Positions 1 to 9,130 of a DNA stretch of 27,651 nucleotides are shown here, piece after piece. Source of the stretch: Schoenoplectus triqueter (taxonomy: Eukaryota; Streptophyta; Magnoliopsida; Poales; Cyperaceae). The stretch spans positions 1 to 27,651 of the forward strand of contig CAXKVV010000096.1 in NCBI GenBank assembly GCA_964058805.1, read 5' to 3'. Each line of letters starts with the position of its first letter. The stretch's first letter is position 1. Both the position numbers and the translations under genes were made by a program. The notes under the pieces were generated by a model. That model did not search any database and was not told the origin of the DNA. It worked only from the letters and a program-made list of their open reading frames with translations.

Positions 1-343
1 GGGTTATTTTAATAATTTTAATAATGAATTTTTTAATAAATATAAAAAAAATAAAAATATAAAAAAGTTTATAAAGGTGTTTCTATATTTAGATTGATGG
101 TCATTCAAATTTCATGTAATTTTATTATCGTTTGATAGTTCATCAAAGACCGTTAATTTGGAACCGTTGCAAATTATATAAAAATTTGATGGTCTTTGAT
201 GAACTATCAAATGATAATAAAATTGCATAAAATTTGAATGACCGTTAATCTAAAAGTAGAAAAACACATCTATAATTTTTTTTCCATTTTTAAGATTTTT
301 TGTATTTATTTAAAAGTTCATTATCAAGGTTGTCAAAATAACT
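1..343. mobile_element. Foldback MITE, copy A
   Basis: The whole interval is a near-palindrome. The left end (GTTATTTTAATAATTT, then TAATGAATTTTTTAATAAAT) is mirrored by the right end, which closes with TTCATTATC...AAAATAAC. The inner arms pair about 85-151 with 191-260, including CATCAAAGACC against GGTCTTTGATG, around a loop near 152-190. There is no coding capacity. A diverged second copy lies at 14183-14500, so this is a dispersed non-autonomous DNA transposon. The left boundary touches the window edge, so no target-site duplication can be read and the superfamily is unassigned. Confidence 0.7.
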
Positions 344-390
344 CATTGTCAACCGATCCCTTCAAGTAACTAGAAATAAGTATACTTACT

Positions 391-398
391 CATATATA
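391..398. repeat. Target-site duplication, left copy (hAT element)
   Basis: CATATATA abuts the left terminus of the 399-802 element and is repeated exactly at 803-810. Eight base pairs is the hAT size. The match is partly low complexity because the right copy runs into a (TA)n tract, but the shared leading C supports it. Confidence 0.6.
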
Positions 399-800
399 CA
401 TGGGCGGATGTAAAATTTTGATCAGGAGGGCAATTATCGGATTGTAATAGCTTATCGGGTTCAAATTCATTAACTAATCGGGTACTAAATAAAAAATTAA
501 TAATTTAATATATATTATTATCTAATAAATAATTATTAAAATAATAACATTTTATATATTAAAAATAACAACAAAATAAATCTCAAAGTAATGGATAATC
601 AAGTTGATGAAGAAAGTTATCATCTACGGAACTTTATATTTTGATATATTTGTATAATTATTTTATTATGCATGATATTAAATATTTTTTCTCAACAAAA
701 TTAATCAGACAATCTAGGGGGGCAAATTACCAAAAAACATTGTTTTTCAAAATCCAGAGGGGGCAGCTACCCCCCCCCCTTTCCATTATGGATCCGCCCT

Positions 801-802
<2 letters not shown>
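399..802. mobile_element. Non-autonomous hAT-type transposon, 404 bp
   Basis: The element starts CATGGGCGGAT and ends ATCCGCCCTTG, giving a short imperfect terminal inverted repeat of the form CAnGGGCGGAT. It is flanked by 8-bp direct repeats (391-398 and 803-810). CAGGGGCGGA-like termini with 8-bp duplications are typical of plant hAT elements. The interior is AT-rich with no transposase frame; a polycytosine run near 771-780 sits close to the right end. A second member with similar ends lies at 22939-23227. Confidence 0.72.

Positions 803-836
<34 letters not shown>
803..836. repeat. (TA)n microsatellite between two transposons
   Basis: An almost pure TA dinucleotide tract continues on the other side of the 837-1238 foldback (1239-1260). 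The simplest reading is that the foldback inserted into one longer (TA)n tract. Confidence 0.9.
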
Positions 837-839
<3 letters not shown>

Positions 840-1238
840 TAATGCTATGGTGCTTCGCGAAGCAAAAAAATTTTTGTGCTTCGCGTCCGTATCTTGAATT
901 TAAAAGTTCAAACGGCCGATCCAAACCATTGAGCATCATCTTCATATTGAAATATCCTTGGAGATCAAATTTTATATTTTTTTGAATTTTTTTGATATTT
1001 TTTAGATGGGTACAAAGTCGCTTGTTTTGGATGGTGCAGAAATCTTTAGATCAACAAACTTTGTACCCATCTAAAAAATATCAAAAAAATTCAAAAAAAT
1101 ATAAAATTTGATCTCCAAGGATATTTCAATATGAAGATGACGCTCAACGGTTTGGATCGGCCGTTTGAACTTTTAAATTCGAGATACGGACGCGAAGCAC
1201 AAAATTTTTTTGCTTCGCGAAGCACCATAGCATTACTC
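837..1238. mobile_element. Foldback MITE with about 180-bp arms inserted in (TA)n
   Basis: Arms 837-1017 and 1059-1238 are inverted copies with only a handful of mismatches, separated by a 41-nt loop. The termini read GAGTAATGCTATGGTGC and its complement, and each arm carries the self-complementary 14-mer TGCTTCGCGAAGCA near its end. It is flanked on both sides by (TA)n, so the target duplication is TA or hidden in the tract. Rice Micron elements show the same preference for TA microsatellites, but I cannot assign this copy to that family. It has no coding potential. A transcript would fold into a very long near-perfect hairpin, a natural small-RNA source. Confidence 0.85.
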
Positions 1239-1260
1239 TATATATATATATATATATATA
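1239..1260. repeat. (TA)n microsatellite, right side of foldback
   Basis: This short TA tract directly follows the right terminus of the 837-1238 foldback and matches the tract on its left. Confidence 0.85.
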
Positions 1261-3067
1261 AAAAAGTATGAATAACATGGGTGCTTTAGCTTATGTTTCA
1301 ATATGTGCTCCAAACACCAACCTTTTTATTTTTTAACTTTTTATTTTTAATAATATTTTTATTTTTGATAAATTTTTGTTTTACATGATCAGATGTAAAC
1401 AATTTATTAACTATGTATGAATATCTATAAGTGAATATAAATAGTTATATAACTATAAATAAAATATTTGTTTCGACTTATATTTCGATATGTAATCTTT
1501 CTTTTAAATTTGTCTGTCAACTATTTTTTTTTATAACTTTCATTTTTGACCATAGAGTGTAGGACGTAGAACTTTTAGTCCGGGAAGCAACTTTTTGACT
1601 AATGAGGATCAGGATATGCCAATAAAGTCCGAACGATATAAATTTTACTTCAAAGTATAAGGTCAATAAGTACTAAATTATAAATATATATATATAGGCC
1701 AATTTATTGTGGCGGTAGGATTTTTATCTTGAATAATATATAATATAGTATGATTAGAAATATTTTTGATAAAAAAGGGTCAATTGACTCTCATTCACTT
1801 TATTTAAATTCATCTCTGTGCTCGAGATGTTTATATAAAACATATTTATATCTACTATGTGTGTGTTAAAAAAATATTTTTTTAAGGATTTTACGGAAAC
1901 AGTTAGCACGCCATTTATATTCTAAAATGAAAGTCTTTTTTTGTCATCATTTAGATCGGCGCTTTCTGGGGAAGGCTAAGAATTTTTACTTTGACAAAAA
2001 TTCATATTGCCATTAAAGCAGCCCATGATCCAACCATATTTTTATTGCCTAATATAATATCTAATGAAATCTTACAAGTCATATTTCCATGCATCAATTT
2101 GACTAGTTGACGAGGGAGTCGAGGAGATCAAAAATTGAGGCAACGCCCAAGTTGGATGTATCATCAGAAAGGAAATTTCAAACATGTAGGATGTATCACT
2201 GGTAAAGAGCGTGAAGGCCCAGCAAATCAGAGCAATCTGACATGACCAACGCGGCAATTAATTAACATGAAAAAACAAATACACCTATCGTACACAAGCA
2301 ACGTGTGTATAATGCAGTCATTTTCAAGGCAAGTTCTTTTAACGTTTTTATTTTAGCTTTGACGAAATAACAAGAGACAATCTCTGTTTGACTTATAATA
2401 TTGAAACACTGTATGTGGAAGGATTGCGATGGCATCTGCAAACATTAATTAATATGGACCAACGACAATGTAGGTAAACTACACAACAAAAGTTAGGTTT
2501 TTTTTATTTATTTAAAAATATTTTCTAGAAATTTTACTACCAATCAAAATTGTCAAAATTGCATCAACAGTTTAACACAACATGAACTGTATATTTGTTT
2601 CTTTCCATTTCTTCCAGCATACACACCTTGCTCCAGTTTGCTACCACAAAAAACAAAACAAAATAAGCTCCAGTTTGCAATCAAATCCACTAACTAAACT
2701 ATCCACTTCGGTACGAAATCAAAATGAAAACGAAAACATGCCCCTACAACTTGATTCTACTTATTGACCAAAAGATATTTTGTTCTTTTTCTTAACTCCA
2801 GATTTTTTTCAGAATAGGGTTGCAAGATTGATAATGATGGTTTGGAAATTCATTTAAGCTTATTACGTCTGGCATTGGCCTAAGTAATTAGTACCAGTGT
2901 ATATGTAATATGTCACATCAAAATATAAAAAAAAGTGTTCCGTTTTAGTTTCTTTCTCAATTCAAAGAACCCAACTTTTTTTCTTTGGTCCCCTTTTTCT
3001 TTTTCACACTTTATTATTTATTTTTTTTAAGATTGCACAGTTGTACTTTTATATAACTTCAAAACTC
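1261..3067. other. Intergenic DNA upstream of the anion-channel gene
   Basis: About 1.8 kb with no credible coding frame and no RNA gene seen. It is AT-rich, with a small (TA)n run at 1686-1696. The last kilobase is the likely promoter region. Two WRKY-type TTGAC cores occur close together at 2099-2103 and 2107-2111, but cores this short arise by chance. Short frames at 2072-2257 (-) and 2582-2767 (+) have no recognisable content. Confidence 0.5.
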
Positions 3068-3075
3068 TATATAAA
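3068..3075 (+). promoter_or_regulatory. TATA box of the SLAH3-like gene
   Basis: TATATAAA lies 101 bp upstream of the ATG at 3176. A plant TATA box about 30 bp before the start site would put transcription start near 3100 and give a 5' UTR of about 75 nt. No upstream ATG occurs in that leader. The position is plausible but not experimentally fixed. Confidence 0.6.
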
Positions 3076-3175
3076 GGAGGGTGGGGGTACAGAGGTTTTA
3101 ACTCAACCTATCGCATTACAAGTTTAAAACTGTTAGTCTGGAGTGAAATTGTGAGTGATTCCTTTTGCAATCAAA

Positions 3176-3313
3176 ATGGAGAGCAGAGAATTACAAGTAG
3201 AAGTCCCCTCGGTTTTTAAGCAAACTTCATTTGAGAACATTCCGGGTTTTGATTGTGTCGATTTTGAAAATGGAAAATATCTCAATCTTTTAGGAAATAC
3301 AGTTTTTGATGAA
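3176..3313 (+). CDS. SLAH3: SLAH3-like exon 1
   Basis: Residues 1-46 are a short hydrophilic N-terminal leader containing QVEVPSVFKQ and FENIPGFD, with the general layout of the SLAH3 start. The donor is GAA|GTAAGA and the exon ends in phase 0. Intron 1 is 381 bp. Confidence 0.85.
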
Positions 3314-5954
3314 GTAAGAAACTTATTTGGTTACTCATTGTTAATTATTTCATTCAACTGTTCTCTGCTTCATTGATACTTTTAAGCTTTCATATGCTTT
3401 TATCTCCCCTTATAATCCATCCTTCAAAGTAGAGTTGCATGTAACCCATGCAGTTTCCTTTTTTCCTATGGCAGCTTACTTAAGGGACATGTTACATGGT
3501 GCTTGTACCTTCGACGAAACTTGACCTCTTTGAGCATAGAAATGCAAGTAGTATTCTGTTTTGATGTTATTTACATAAAAAAAAGAACAAATTTCTATGA
3601 TAAATTTATAACAATTTCATGTCAACTTATAAATTTTCGTTTTCTTATTTTTGATACTTAATTATTACTGAACGTTCTTTTTCGTCTTCAATAGGAATCA
3701 CAAAAAGAATCAGTAGAAAGCTCAGAGAGCACAAAGCTAGATAGAGAAGACATAGTGATAAGCATACCTCCTATGAGCTCGTTATCCTCCTTTTCTCTAA
3801 GCTTACCATCCTCTCCTACGGGACTTCACATTGCACAGACAAATCTGGTAACTCCTGCTGAAAAATGTGACGATACCAATCAAACCAATACCGCAAACCA
3901 GACGCGGCAACTTGCCATGCAAAAACAGTTCCGCTCACAACCACTCCTCATGGGGACAGCAGATGGAAATATGGTACGTACTGAAACTGTGAGAGACAGA
4001 CGATTCGACCCATTTAAGACATGCTCAGGTAAACTGGAGAGGCAAATCTCTAATTTGAGAGGGAGGCCCACTCAAGAGGAAGATTTGGAGGCTGGTGGGG
4101 CAAAGAGAACAGTAACTGAGGAGGTCCCTGGTGTCGATCGGTATTTTGATGCGCTTGAAGGTCCTGAATTGGATACTTTGAAGGTATTACATGCAATTCT
4201 TATTACCCGTTCATTTTACTTTTATTATTATTATTATTACTATTATTATTATTATTATTATTTATTTTCTATGTTACAAAAGGCAAATGAATTATTTCAT
4301 GTTATAGTGATAATGTTACTAATATTTTTGTTGGCTGCTTCTGCAATTTCGTCAGAGTTACAACAGTTGGTCAAACACATGCTAAGCAATCTCGTCTCAT
4401 TAATACATTTTAAGAGAATCTCAACAAGAAAAAAAGCTTGAAACTCTTGAAAGTCGATAATGAACTTCATGATTTGTGTTAAAATAAGATTGTGTACGTA
4501 GAAGTAGTCATAGTGGCAGAAATTTCCTGGGATCCGCTGTGCAGCGTCATATAAAATTGGTTGCAATGAATATATACAACTATATGGATCTAATGGGATG
4601 TTTAATCATATAATATTGCAGGCTGCAGAGGTGTCTGTTCTGCCTGAGGATGAAAAATGGCCATTTCTTCTGAGATTTCCAATAAATGCTTTTGGTATGT
4701 GCCTTGGTGTCAGTAGCCAAGCGATCCTTTGGAAGACACTCAACACATCACCTGTCATGGGCTTCCTCCATGTAAGTCCGATGCCAAATCTGATTTTATG
4801 GTGGGCCTCACTGGTGCTGATGGTGTTTGTATCGTTTGTGTACCTGTCGAAAATTGTGTTTTATTTCGGGGCAGTCAAGAGGGAGTACTACCACCCGGTG
4901 AGGGTGAACTTCTTCTTTGCTCCGTGGATTGCATGCTTATTTTTGACGCTCGGAGTCCCCCCTTCGATTGCGGTGAATCTGCGGCCATTTTTATGGTATG
5001 TATGTGTAACATCTCTTTTATTCAAGTGAAACATTTCCAATGATGTTAGTTTTCTGATTTTGTTTTCTTCGTTCAATGATATCAGGTACATTTTAATGGC
5101 TCCGATATTTTTGCTCGAATTAAAGATCTACGGCCAGTGGATGTCGGGGGGCAAACGTAGGCTCTCGAAAGTTGCCAACCCATCGAACCACTTGTCAATC
5201 GTTGGCAACTTTGTTGGAGCCTTATTAGGTGCAAACATGGGTCTGAAAGAGGGGCCCGTTTTCTTCTTTGCCATAGGCTTGGCTCACTATATTGTGCTAT
5301 TTGTCACTTTGTATCAGAGACTTCCGACAAATGTGACTCTTCCGAAAGAATTGCACCCTGTGTTTTTCCTCTTTGTTGCCGCACCAAGTGTTGCTTGTAT
5401 GGCTTGGGCTAAGATTCAAGGAGAGTTCGATTATGGTGCCAAAATCCCATATTTCATTGCCATGTTCCTTTATATGTCACTGGTAAGTTTCGAAATTTAT
5501 TGTTATTCCTGACTTATCAGTAAATTGAAACAAGCATTTATGGTATATGTATACACACTAATGACATTTTCTTCTCTCGATTTATTTCAAATGTTTGCAG
5601 GCAGTAAGAGTTAACTTCTTCAGAGGATTCAGGTTCTCACTTGCATGGTGGGCTTACACATTTCCTATGACAGGAGCATCCATCGCTACGTTAAAATACA
5701 CAATGGCTGTCACAAACATAGTTACACGATTCCTCTCTATTTGCCTCTCTGCTATCTCGACCTTTACCATATCAACTCTCCTGGTGTACACAATTGTTCA
5801 TGCTTTTGTTTTGCGGGATCTTTTTCCAAATGATATCTCTATTGCCATTACAAAGAAGAAACCAAAGTTCAACAAAATGCTGGCCCATTTCAGATCATCC
5901 AGTTCGGATAGCAAAGATTTTGATTCTTCTATTTCCAAAGGCTTGGAAATGTGA
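3176..5954 (+). CDS. SLAH3: S-type anion channel, SLAC1 family, SLAH3-like (five exons)
   Basis: Exons 3176-3313, 3695-4183, 4622-4995, 5086-5482 and 5601-5954 join into 583 codons with GT-AG introns. The family forms trimeric plasma-membrane channels with ten membrane helices per subunit that release nitrate and chloride. Known relatives act in guard cells and roots and are activated by calcium-dependent and other kinases. Seen here: a hydrophilic Ser-rich N-terminus (1-209), then hydrophobic helices from about 223 to 538. Family-typical blocks include GMCLGVSSQA, ELKIYGQWMSGG, NHLSIVGNFVGALLGA, HPVFFLFVAAPSVA and WWAYTFPMT. By recall of Arabidopsis SLAC1, F487 matches the pore-gate Phe450. 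FKTCSGKLERQ (T155, S157) matches the SLAH3 phosphosite region around T187/S189. Arabidopsis SLAH3 is 635 residues, so both tails are shorter here. The start has a good context (A at -3, G at +4) and no earlier in-frame ATG. SLAH2 is the alternative name; the family is certain. Confidence 0.95.
3695..4183 (+). CDS. SLAH3: SLAH3-like exon 2 (cytosolic N-terminal tail)
   Basis: Residues 47-209 follow the acceptor TTCAATAG and end at AAG|GTATTA, phase 0 at both ends. It carries a Ser-rich stretch (SLSSFSLSLPSSPTG), a SQPLL motif, the FKTCSGKLERQ phosphosite block (153-163) and the conserved VDRYFDALEGPELDTL that precedes the first helix in SLAH2/3 proteins. Intron 2 (438 bp) has no in-frame stop for 85 codons. 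Confidence 0.93.
4221..4266. repeat. (TTA)n microsatellite in SLAH3-like intron 2
   Basis: TTATTA units with one TAC interruption. The tract is in the reading frame that continues from exon 2 and would encode about 13 Tyr if the intron were retained. It is likely length-variable between individuals. Confidence 0.9.
4622..4995 (+). CDS. SLAH3: SLAH3-like exon 3 (helices 1-3)
   Basis: Residues 210-333 plus two bases of codon 334 (Trp). The acceptor is ATATTGCAG and the donor GTATGT. It encodes KWPFLLRFPINAFGMCLGVSSQ (helix 1), the helix 2 region, the REYYHPVRVNFFFAP loop and helix 3 up to LGVPPS. A perfect donor-like GTAAGT at 4772-4777 lies inside the exon. Confidence 0.95.
5086..5482 (+). 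CDS. SLAH3: SLAH3-like exon 4 (helices 4-8)
   Basis: It completes Trp334 and covers residues 335-466. The acceptor is GATATCAG and the donor CTG|GTAAGT, leaving phase 0. It contains ELKIYGQWMSGGKRRLSKVA and NPSNHLSIVGNFVGALLGAN, the most conserved block of the family, followed by YQRLPTN, LPKELHPVFFLFVAAP and the helix 8 segment. Intron 3 is only 90 bp. Confidence 0.96.
5601..5954 (+). CDS. SLAH3: SLAH3-like exon 5 (helices 9-10, C-tail, stop)
   Basis: Residues 467-583 and the TGA at 5952-5954. It begins AVRVNFFRGFRF after the acceptor TTTGCAG, contains AWWAYTFPMTGAS (F487 is the predicted gate residue) and ends helix 10 with HAFVLRDLFPNDISIAIT. The C-tail is short, basic then Ser-rich (FRSSSSDSKDFDSS). 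T550 sits where I recall Arabidopsis SLAH3 having S580. Confidence 0.95.
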   Translation, partial: AVRVNFFRGFRFSLAWWAYTFPMTGASIATLKYTMAVTNIVTRFLSICLSAISTFTISTLLVYTIVHAFVLRDLFPNDISIAITKKKPKFNKMLAHFRSSSSDSKDFDSSISKGLEM

Positions 5955-6020
5955 GTTTTTTTGCTCTTCTTACCAGCGTACCATCCAAAGAACTTAAATA
6001 AGTTTTGATTGCTCTTGATG

Positions 6021-6026
6021 AATAAA
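6021..6026 (+). terminator. Candidate poly(A) signal, proximal
   Basis: AATAAA lies 67 bp after the stop codon. A usable signal here would give a short 3' UTR of about 90 nt. Choice between this and the distal site cannot be made from sequence alone. Confidence 0.4.
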
Positions 6027-6294
6027 TGTATCTCAGCATGAGGAAGTACTTTAATGAGTTGTGTGCTCTGTACTGGTAGATATACAGATTCCTGGATGCA
6101 TTTTCTAAGGCTTCCTTTTCATGAAATTTTGATTTCTCCTGTGAAGATTGGCCGATTATGCCATTGTGAGGAGAAACTATTCATCTTTCAGTTGCTACAT
6201 ATTATTAATATTTGAAGCTGATTAAAGTACATTACATTGATGTTACTGTTGTCAATATAGAAGGGTACATGTAAAAATTAAAAGACTGTTTCAT

Positions 6295-6300
6295 AATAAA
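6295..6300 (+). terminator. Candidate poly(A) signal, distal
   Basis: AATAAA about 340 bp after the stop, following a T-rich stretch. It would give a 3' UTR of ordinary plant length. Confidence 0.4.
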
Positions 6301-6857
6301 ATCTACTGTTCTTTACATTTCTTTTTTCTTTTAAGATGGATTATTCTTTACTTATTGTTCTGATTTCTTTCATGGTCACTCGCTTAATACTTATTAAGGG
6401 ATAATTCTATCAGTTTCCTTTGTGATGATTTGTGTGGGACAAATTCCTTATTTAATTAACATACTTCAGAGAGCCTCCTTTTTGTTTTTATCATAGCACA
6501 TATTTCCCGAGGTATGTTTTTAGGCATTTCTCGCCCACTAATTGTAAATGACACAAGTAAATTGGTCGGCTTTTCTTAAAAAAATTGGTCGGCTTAAATT
6601 TGTATTGGGCCTATATTACAGCAGACCAGGCTGCAAGAAAAGTTAGTGGTTTATGACCTTTGATACATTTTTTTAACAGAGTACTGTTCAATTTGTAAAT
6701 AACTCTTTATTAATTATTTTAATATATTTAGTTCTAAAGTTGATAAGATATAGATAAATAAATTAATATGATCCAAAAAATTAAAAATATTTATTTATTT
6801 AATTATAACTCTAATTATTTATAATTATATGAAAATAAATATTAAAAAAATATAATA

Positions 6858-7005
6858 ATTGAGCTCGTCTAGAGCTTGATCTCAGCTCAAGTTCGGACTA
6901 ACTCGACTCAGTTTTAGCTTGATTTGATTTTAGTTTGAGTTTGATTTAGGTTAGATCAATTTAGTTTAAGTTTGATTCGGTTCAACTCATTTGCAGCCCC
7001 TACAA
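6858..7005. repeat. Degenerate TE relic with GAGCTCG-type subrepeats
   Basis: Loosely repeated GAGCTCG, GATTTGATTT and GTTTGATT units end at CATTTGCAGCCCCTAC. This resembles the common plant repeat whose ends read AGGGGCTGCAAA. The matching left terminus is not clear, so this is probably a decayed fragment. Confidence 0.4.
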
Positions 7006-7022
7006 CAGACTATATAGTATAT

Positions 7023-7492
7023 AGTCTCCATAATATCAAACTAGTATATTGCTTGTGCGTTGCTACGGTGACGTTTTTTTTAAAATATAAAAAATTTATA
7101 TCTTCATATGAAAAAAAAGGAAATAAAAATGAAGATAGTTTAGTAATTAATGTAAATTTTCAATCATTAATACATAATTAATGTAAATAAATACAAAACT
7201 GAGAGGAAATTATCATTTCAGAATTTTAAGGAAAGTTAAAATTTATAATTGATGGCAATCTAAGAAAAAAACGAACTAGAGCAATTATACTCCTAAATTA
7301 TGCAGTATTTTGTGTAACAATCAAAATTGAGATAAAATTATAACTTCAACACAAATGGCGATACAGATAGTAATATTATTTGACGAATAACTTAATCTGA
7401 TGACTAATATTAGCTTTAAAAATTTTATAAAAAAATCTAAATCATTATAGAATCAAAACACTTACATACTTAATAAGGAGTATAGATAAAGG
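7023..7492. repeat. AT-rich repeat relic (GTGCGTTGC family), member 1
   Basis: It starts near AAACTAGTATATTGC...TGTGCGTTGCTACGG and ends near AGTATAGATAAAG. A similar layout, GCGCGTTGC near one end and AGTATAGAT at the other, recurs at 9347-9827. Related CTATACTAT ends occur at 23515. I infer one old non-autonomous family; the termini are eroded and no target duplication is visible. Confidence 0.35.
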
Positions 7493-7856
7493 GAAATGTT
7501 AAAGCGCACATTATCTTCATTATTTTATTGAGTCCGGTTAGTCCACGGGAGATTTAGATGATGTAATAATTTAAATGGAATAACAAATACTATATAGTTA
7601 TTATTTTTTTCGGTTTTTTATCACTTCGCTAGTTTTTTTTCCGTTACATGTTAAATCTAGTTGTGCAGGCAAACATACCTAAATTGATTGTTGGATGTGG
7701 CTCATTAAAATACAAAAGAAACTAAAGGTAAAAGTTGCCAACATAATTAGAAACTAAAGAACTAAGATTATGACTACGCAATGGTTTTCCTTAGATCAAC
7801 CCTTCTGCAATTTTTTTTTTTAAAACAGTAGTGTTACCTCCTTGGTAATCTGGATA

Positions 7857-7866
7857 TAATATGGCA
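7857..7866. repeat. Target-site duplication, left copy (Mutator-like element)
   Basis: TAATATGGCA immediately precedes the CAGTTTTTA terminus and recurs exactly at 8294-8303 after the right terminus. Confidence 0.8.
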
Positions 7867-8293
7867 CAGTTTTTATTATTAATAATTATTATTAAATTAA
7901 TATTATTAAAAATAAGAGTGAGAACCGTAAAATTTCAAATATACGAATGGCAGCGCGCCACTATCAGTGGCGTGGACGAAACGTGTCACTGTCAGTGGCG
8001 CGTTTCATTATTTTTATGAAACGCGCCACTACCAATGGCGCGTTTCGTCCAAACCCCGCGCAGTGCCTCCATCTCACTTGCGTGTTTTGTATATATAAGA
8101 AGTAAACGCGCCACTGGTAGTGGCGCGTTTCGTAAAAATAATGAAATGCGTCACTGCCAGTGGCGCATTTCAAATGCGCAGTGAACGCGCCACTGCCAGT
8201 GACGTGCTGCCATTTATATATTTGAAATTTTACATTTCTCACTCTTATTTTTAATAATATTAATTTAATAAAACTTATTATTACTAAAAACTG
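7867..8293. mobile_element. Mutator-like foldback element with six nested GC-rich hairpins
   Basis: The 427-bp element starts CAGTTTTTATTATT and ends with the complementary TAAAAACTG. Its arms (7867-7953 and about 8209-8293) are strongly matching inverted copies sharing AATAAGAGTGAGAA and AAATTTCAAATAT. It is flanked by exact 10-bp direct repeats TAATATGGCA. A duplication of 9-10 bp with long inverted repeats points to Mutator, but the TIR does not start with G, so the assignment is tentative. The centre is a GC-rich island holding six palindromes of the type GCGCCACTnnnAGTGGCGC near 7955, 7985, 8021, 8105, 8147 and 8184. They pair with themselves and with their counterparts in the other arm. 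A - strand frame at 7964-8242 only reads through these repeats and is not a gene. Confidence 0.8.
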
Positions 8294-8303
8294 TAATATG
8301 GCA
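8294..8303. repeat. Target-site duplication, right copy (Mutator-like element)
   Basis: TAATATGGCA, identical to 7857-7866, directly follows the terminal CTG of the element. Confidence 0.8.
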
Positions 8304-8539
8304 TGTCGAGCTCACAACAACGTAGCGGTTACATCTACTCAACATTTTGAGAGACCCGCAAAGGAAAATAACACATCAAGATGTGTGTCTATTATAATGC
8401 TTGCTGATGTAGAGATTTTCTTTTAAATTGCAACAGCAGGAAATGGCATCCGATACGTCAGCTTGAGAATATGGACTTGATTAGAAAATAAGAAGATTTT
8501 GTTCTCAAAAAAAAAGGAAAAGGAAAAGATAAAAATGTG

Positions 8540-9130
8540 GTAATTGGACGGGTTGGATCAGATAAGTTTGACCAAAAAAATTTATCGGGTCACAAATCAG
8601 ATGGGGTTTCAAGTCAAACAATATCGACTTTTTACAGGTATCGAGTCATTTCGGGTCGGATCAGTTATATTTTGGGTTTTTATTAGCTCAGGTCATCTCG
8701 AATTTTGAGTCATTCGAGTCCAGATCGGATTTCAGGTCATCTGATATCGAGTAGTATCAGATTTTGAGTTATTTTGGGTCAGTCCGGTCAAGTTCTTTTT
8801 TTATCAAGTTTTATTACTAGTCGAGTCGGATTGAATTTTGTGTAATCAACTTTAAACTTTTTTTAGAAATTCATTTTAGCCAATATAAAATCTAGATTTT
8901 CAACTATGTATTGATCAATTTGTCTTTTTATATAATATGAATATAATTAATTAGTTTGAGCCTAATCAGATCAGTTTCAGGTCGTCATATTTTATTTATT
9001 TTATTAACAAATTAAAAACATGCTAATTCTGATTAACCCGTGTTTAACTCGGACCCATTCTAAATCCAATCCAACCATGGATCGATTTACCACTCAATCA
9101 GTTTTGACCCATCTAACCATATAATATTAA
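8540..9130. repeat. Degenerate GGGTCGGATCAG-type repeat
   Basis: Many loose repeats of GGGTC(A/G)GATC and CGAGTCATTTCGGGTC on the + strand give way to complementary-looking GACCCAT and AACTCGGACCCATTC near 9040-9120. This is the common plant repeat composed of GGGTCGGG variants. No clean termini are visible. No gene is present from 8304 to 9346. Confidence 0.5.

Larger units (their letters stand above)
5955..6839 (+). other. 3' UTR and downstream flank of the SLAH3-like gene
   Basis: No coding frame. Candidate poly(A) signals are listed separately. The DNA from about 6680 becomes very AT-rich. I see no second gene and no RNA gene here. Confidence 0.5.

Noticed and set aside
641..985. 114-codon + strand frame and its 727-945 - strand shadow
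   Set aside because: It crosses the hAT right end, the (TA)n tract and the foldback arm; content is repeat-derived.
3155..3376. Frame beginning with GTG at 3155 and running through exon 1 into intron 1
   Set aside because: The true start is the ATG at 3176, and the frame after 3313 is intronic; GTG starts are not expected in a plant nuclear gene.
7955..8205. Regularly repeated palindromes resembling a CRISPR array
   Set aside because: Units are unevenly spaced, alternate symmetrically around a foldback centre, and the context is eukaryotic.
7964..8242. 92-codon - strand frame with repeated CATGSDAF-like pieces
   Set aside because: It only translates the tandem palindromes of the Mutator-like element; the repetition is of DNA origin.
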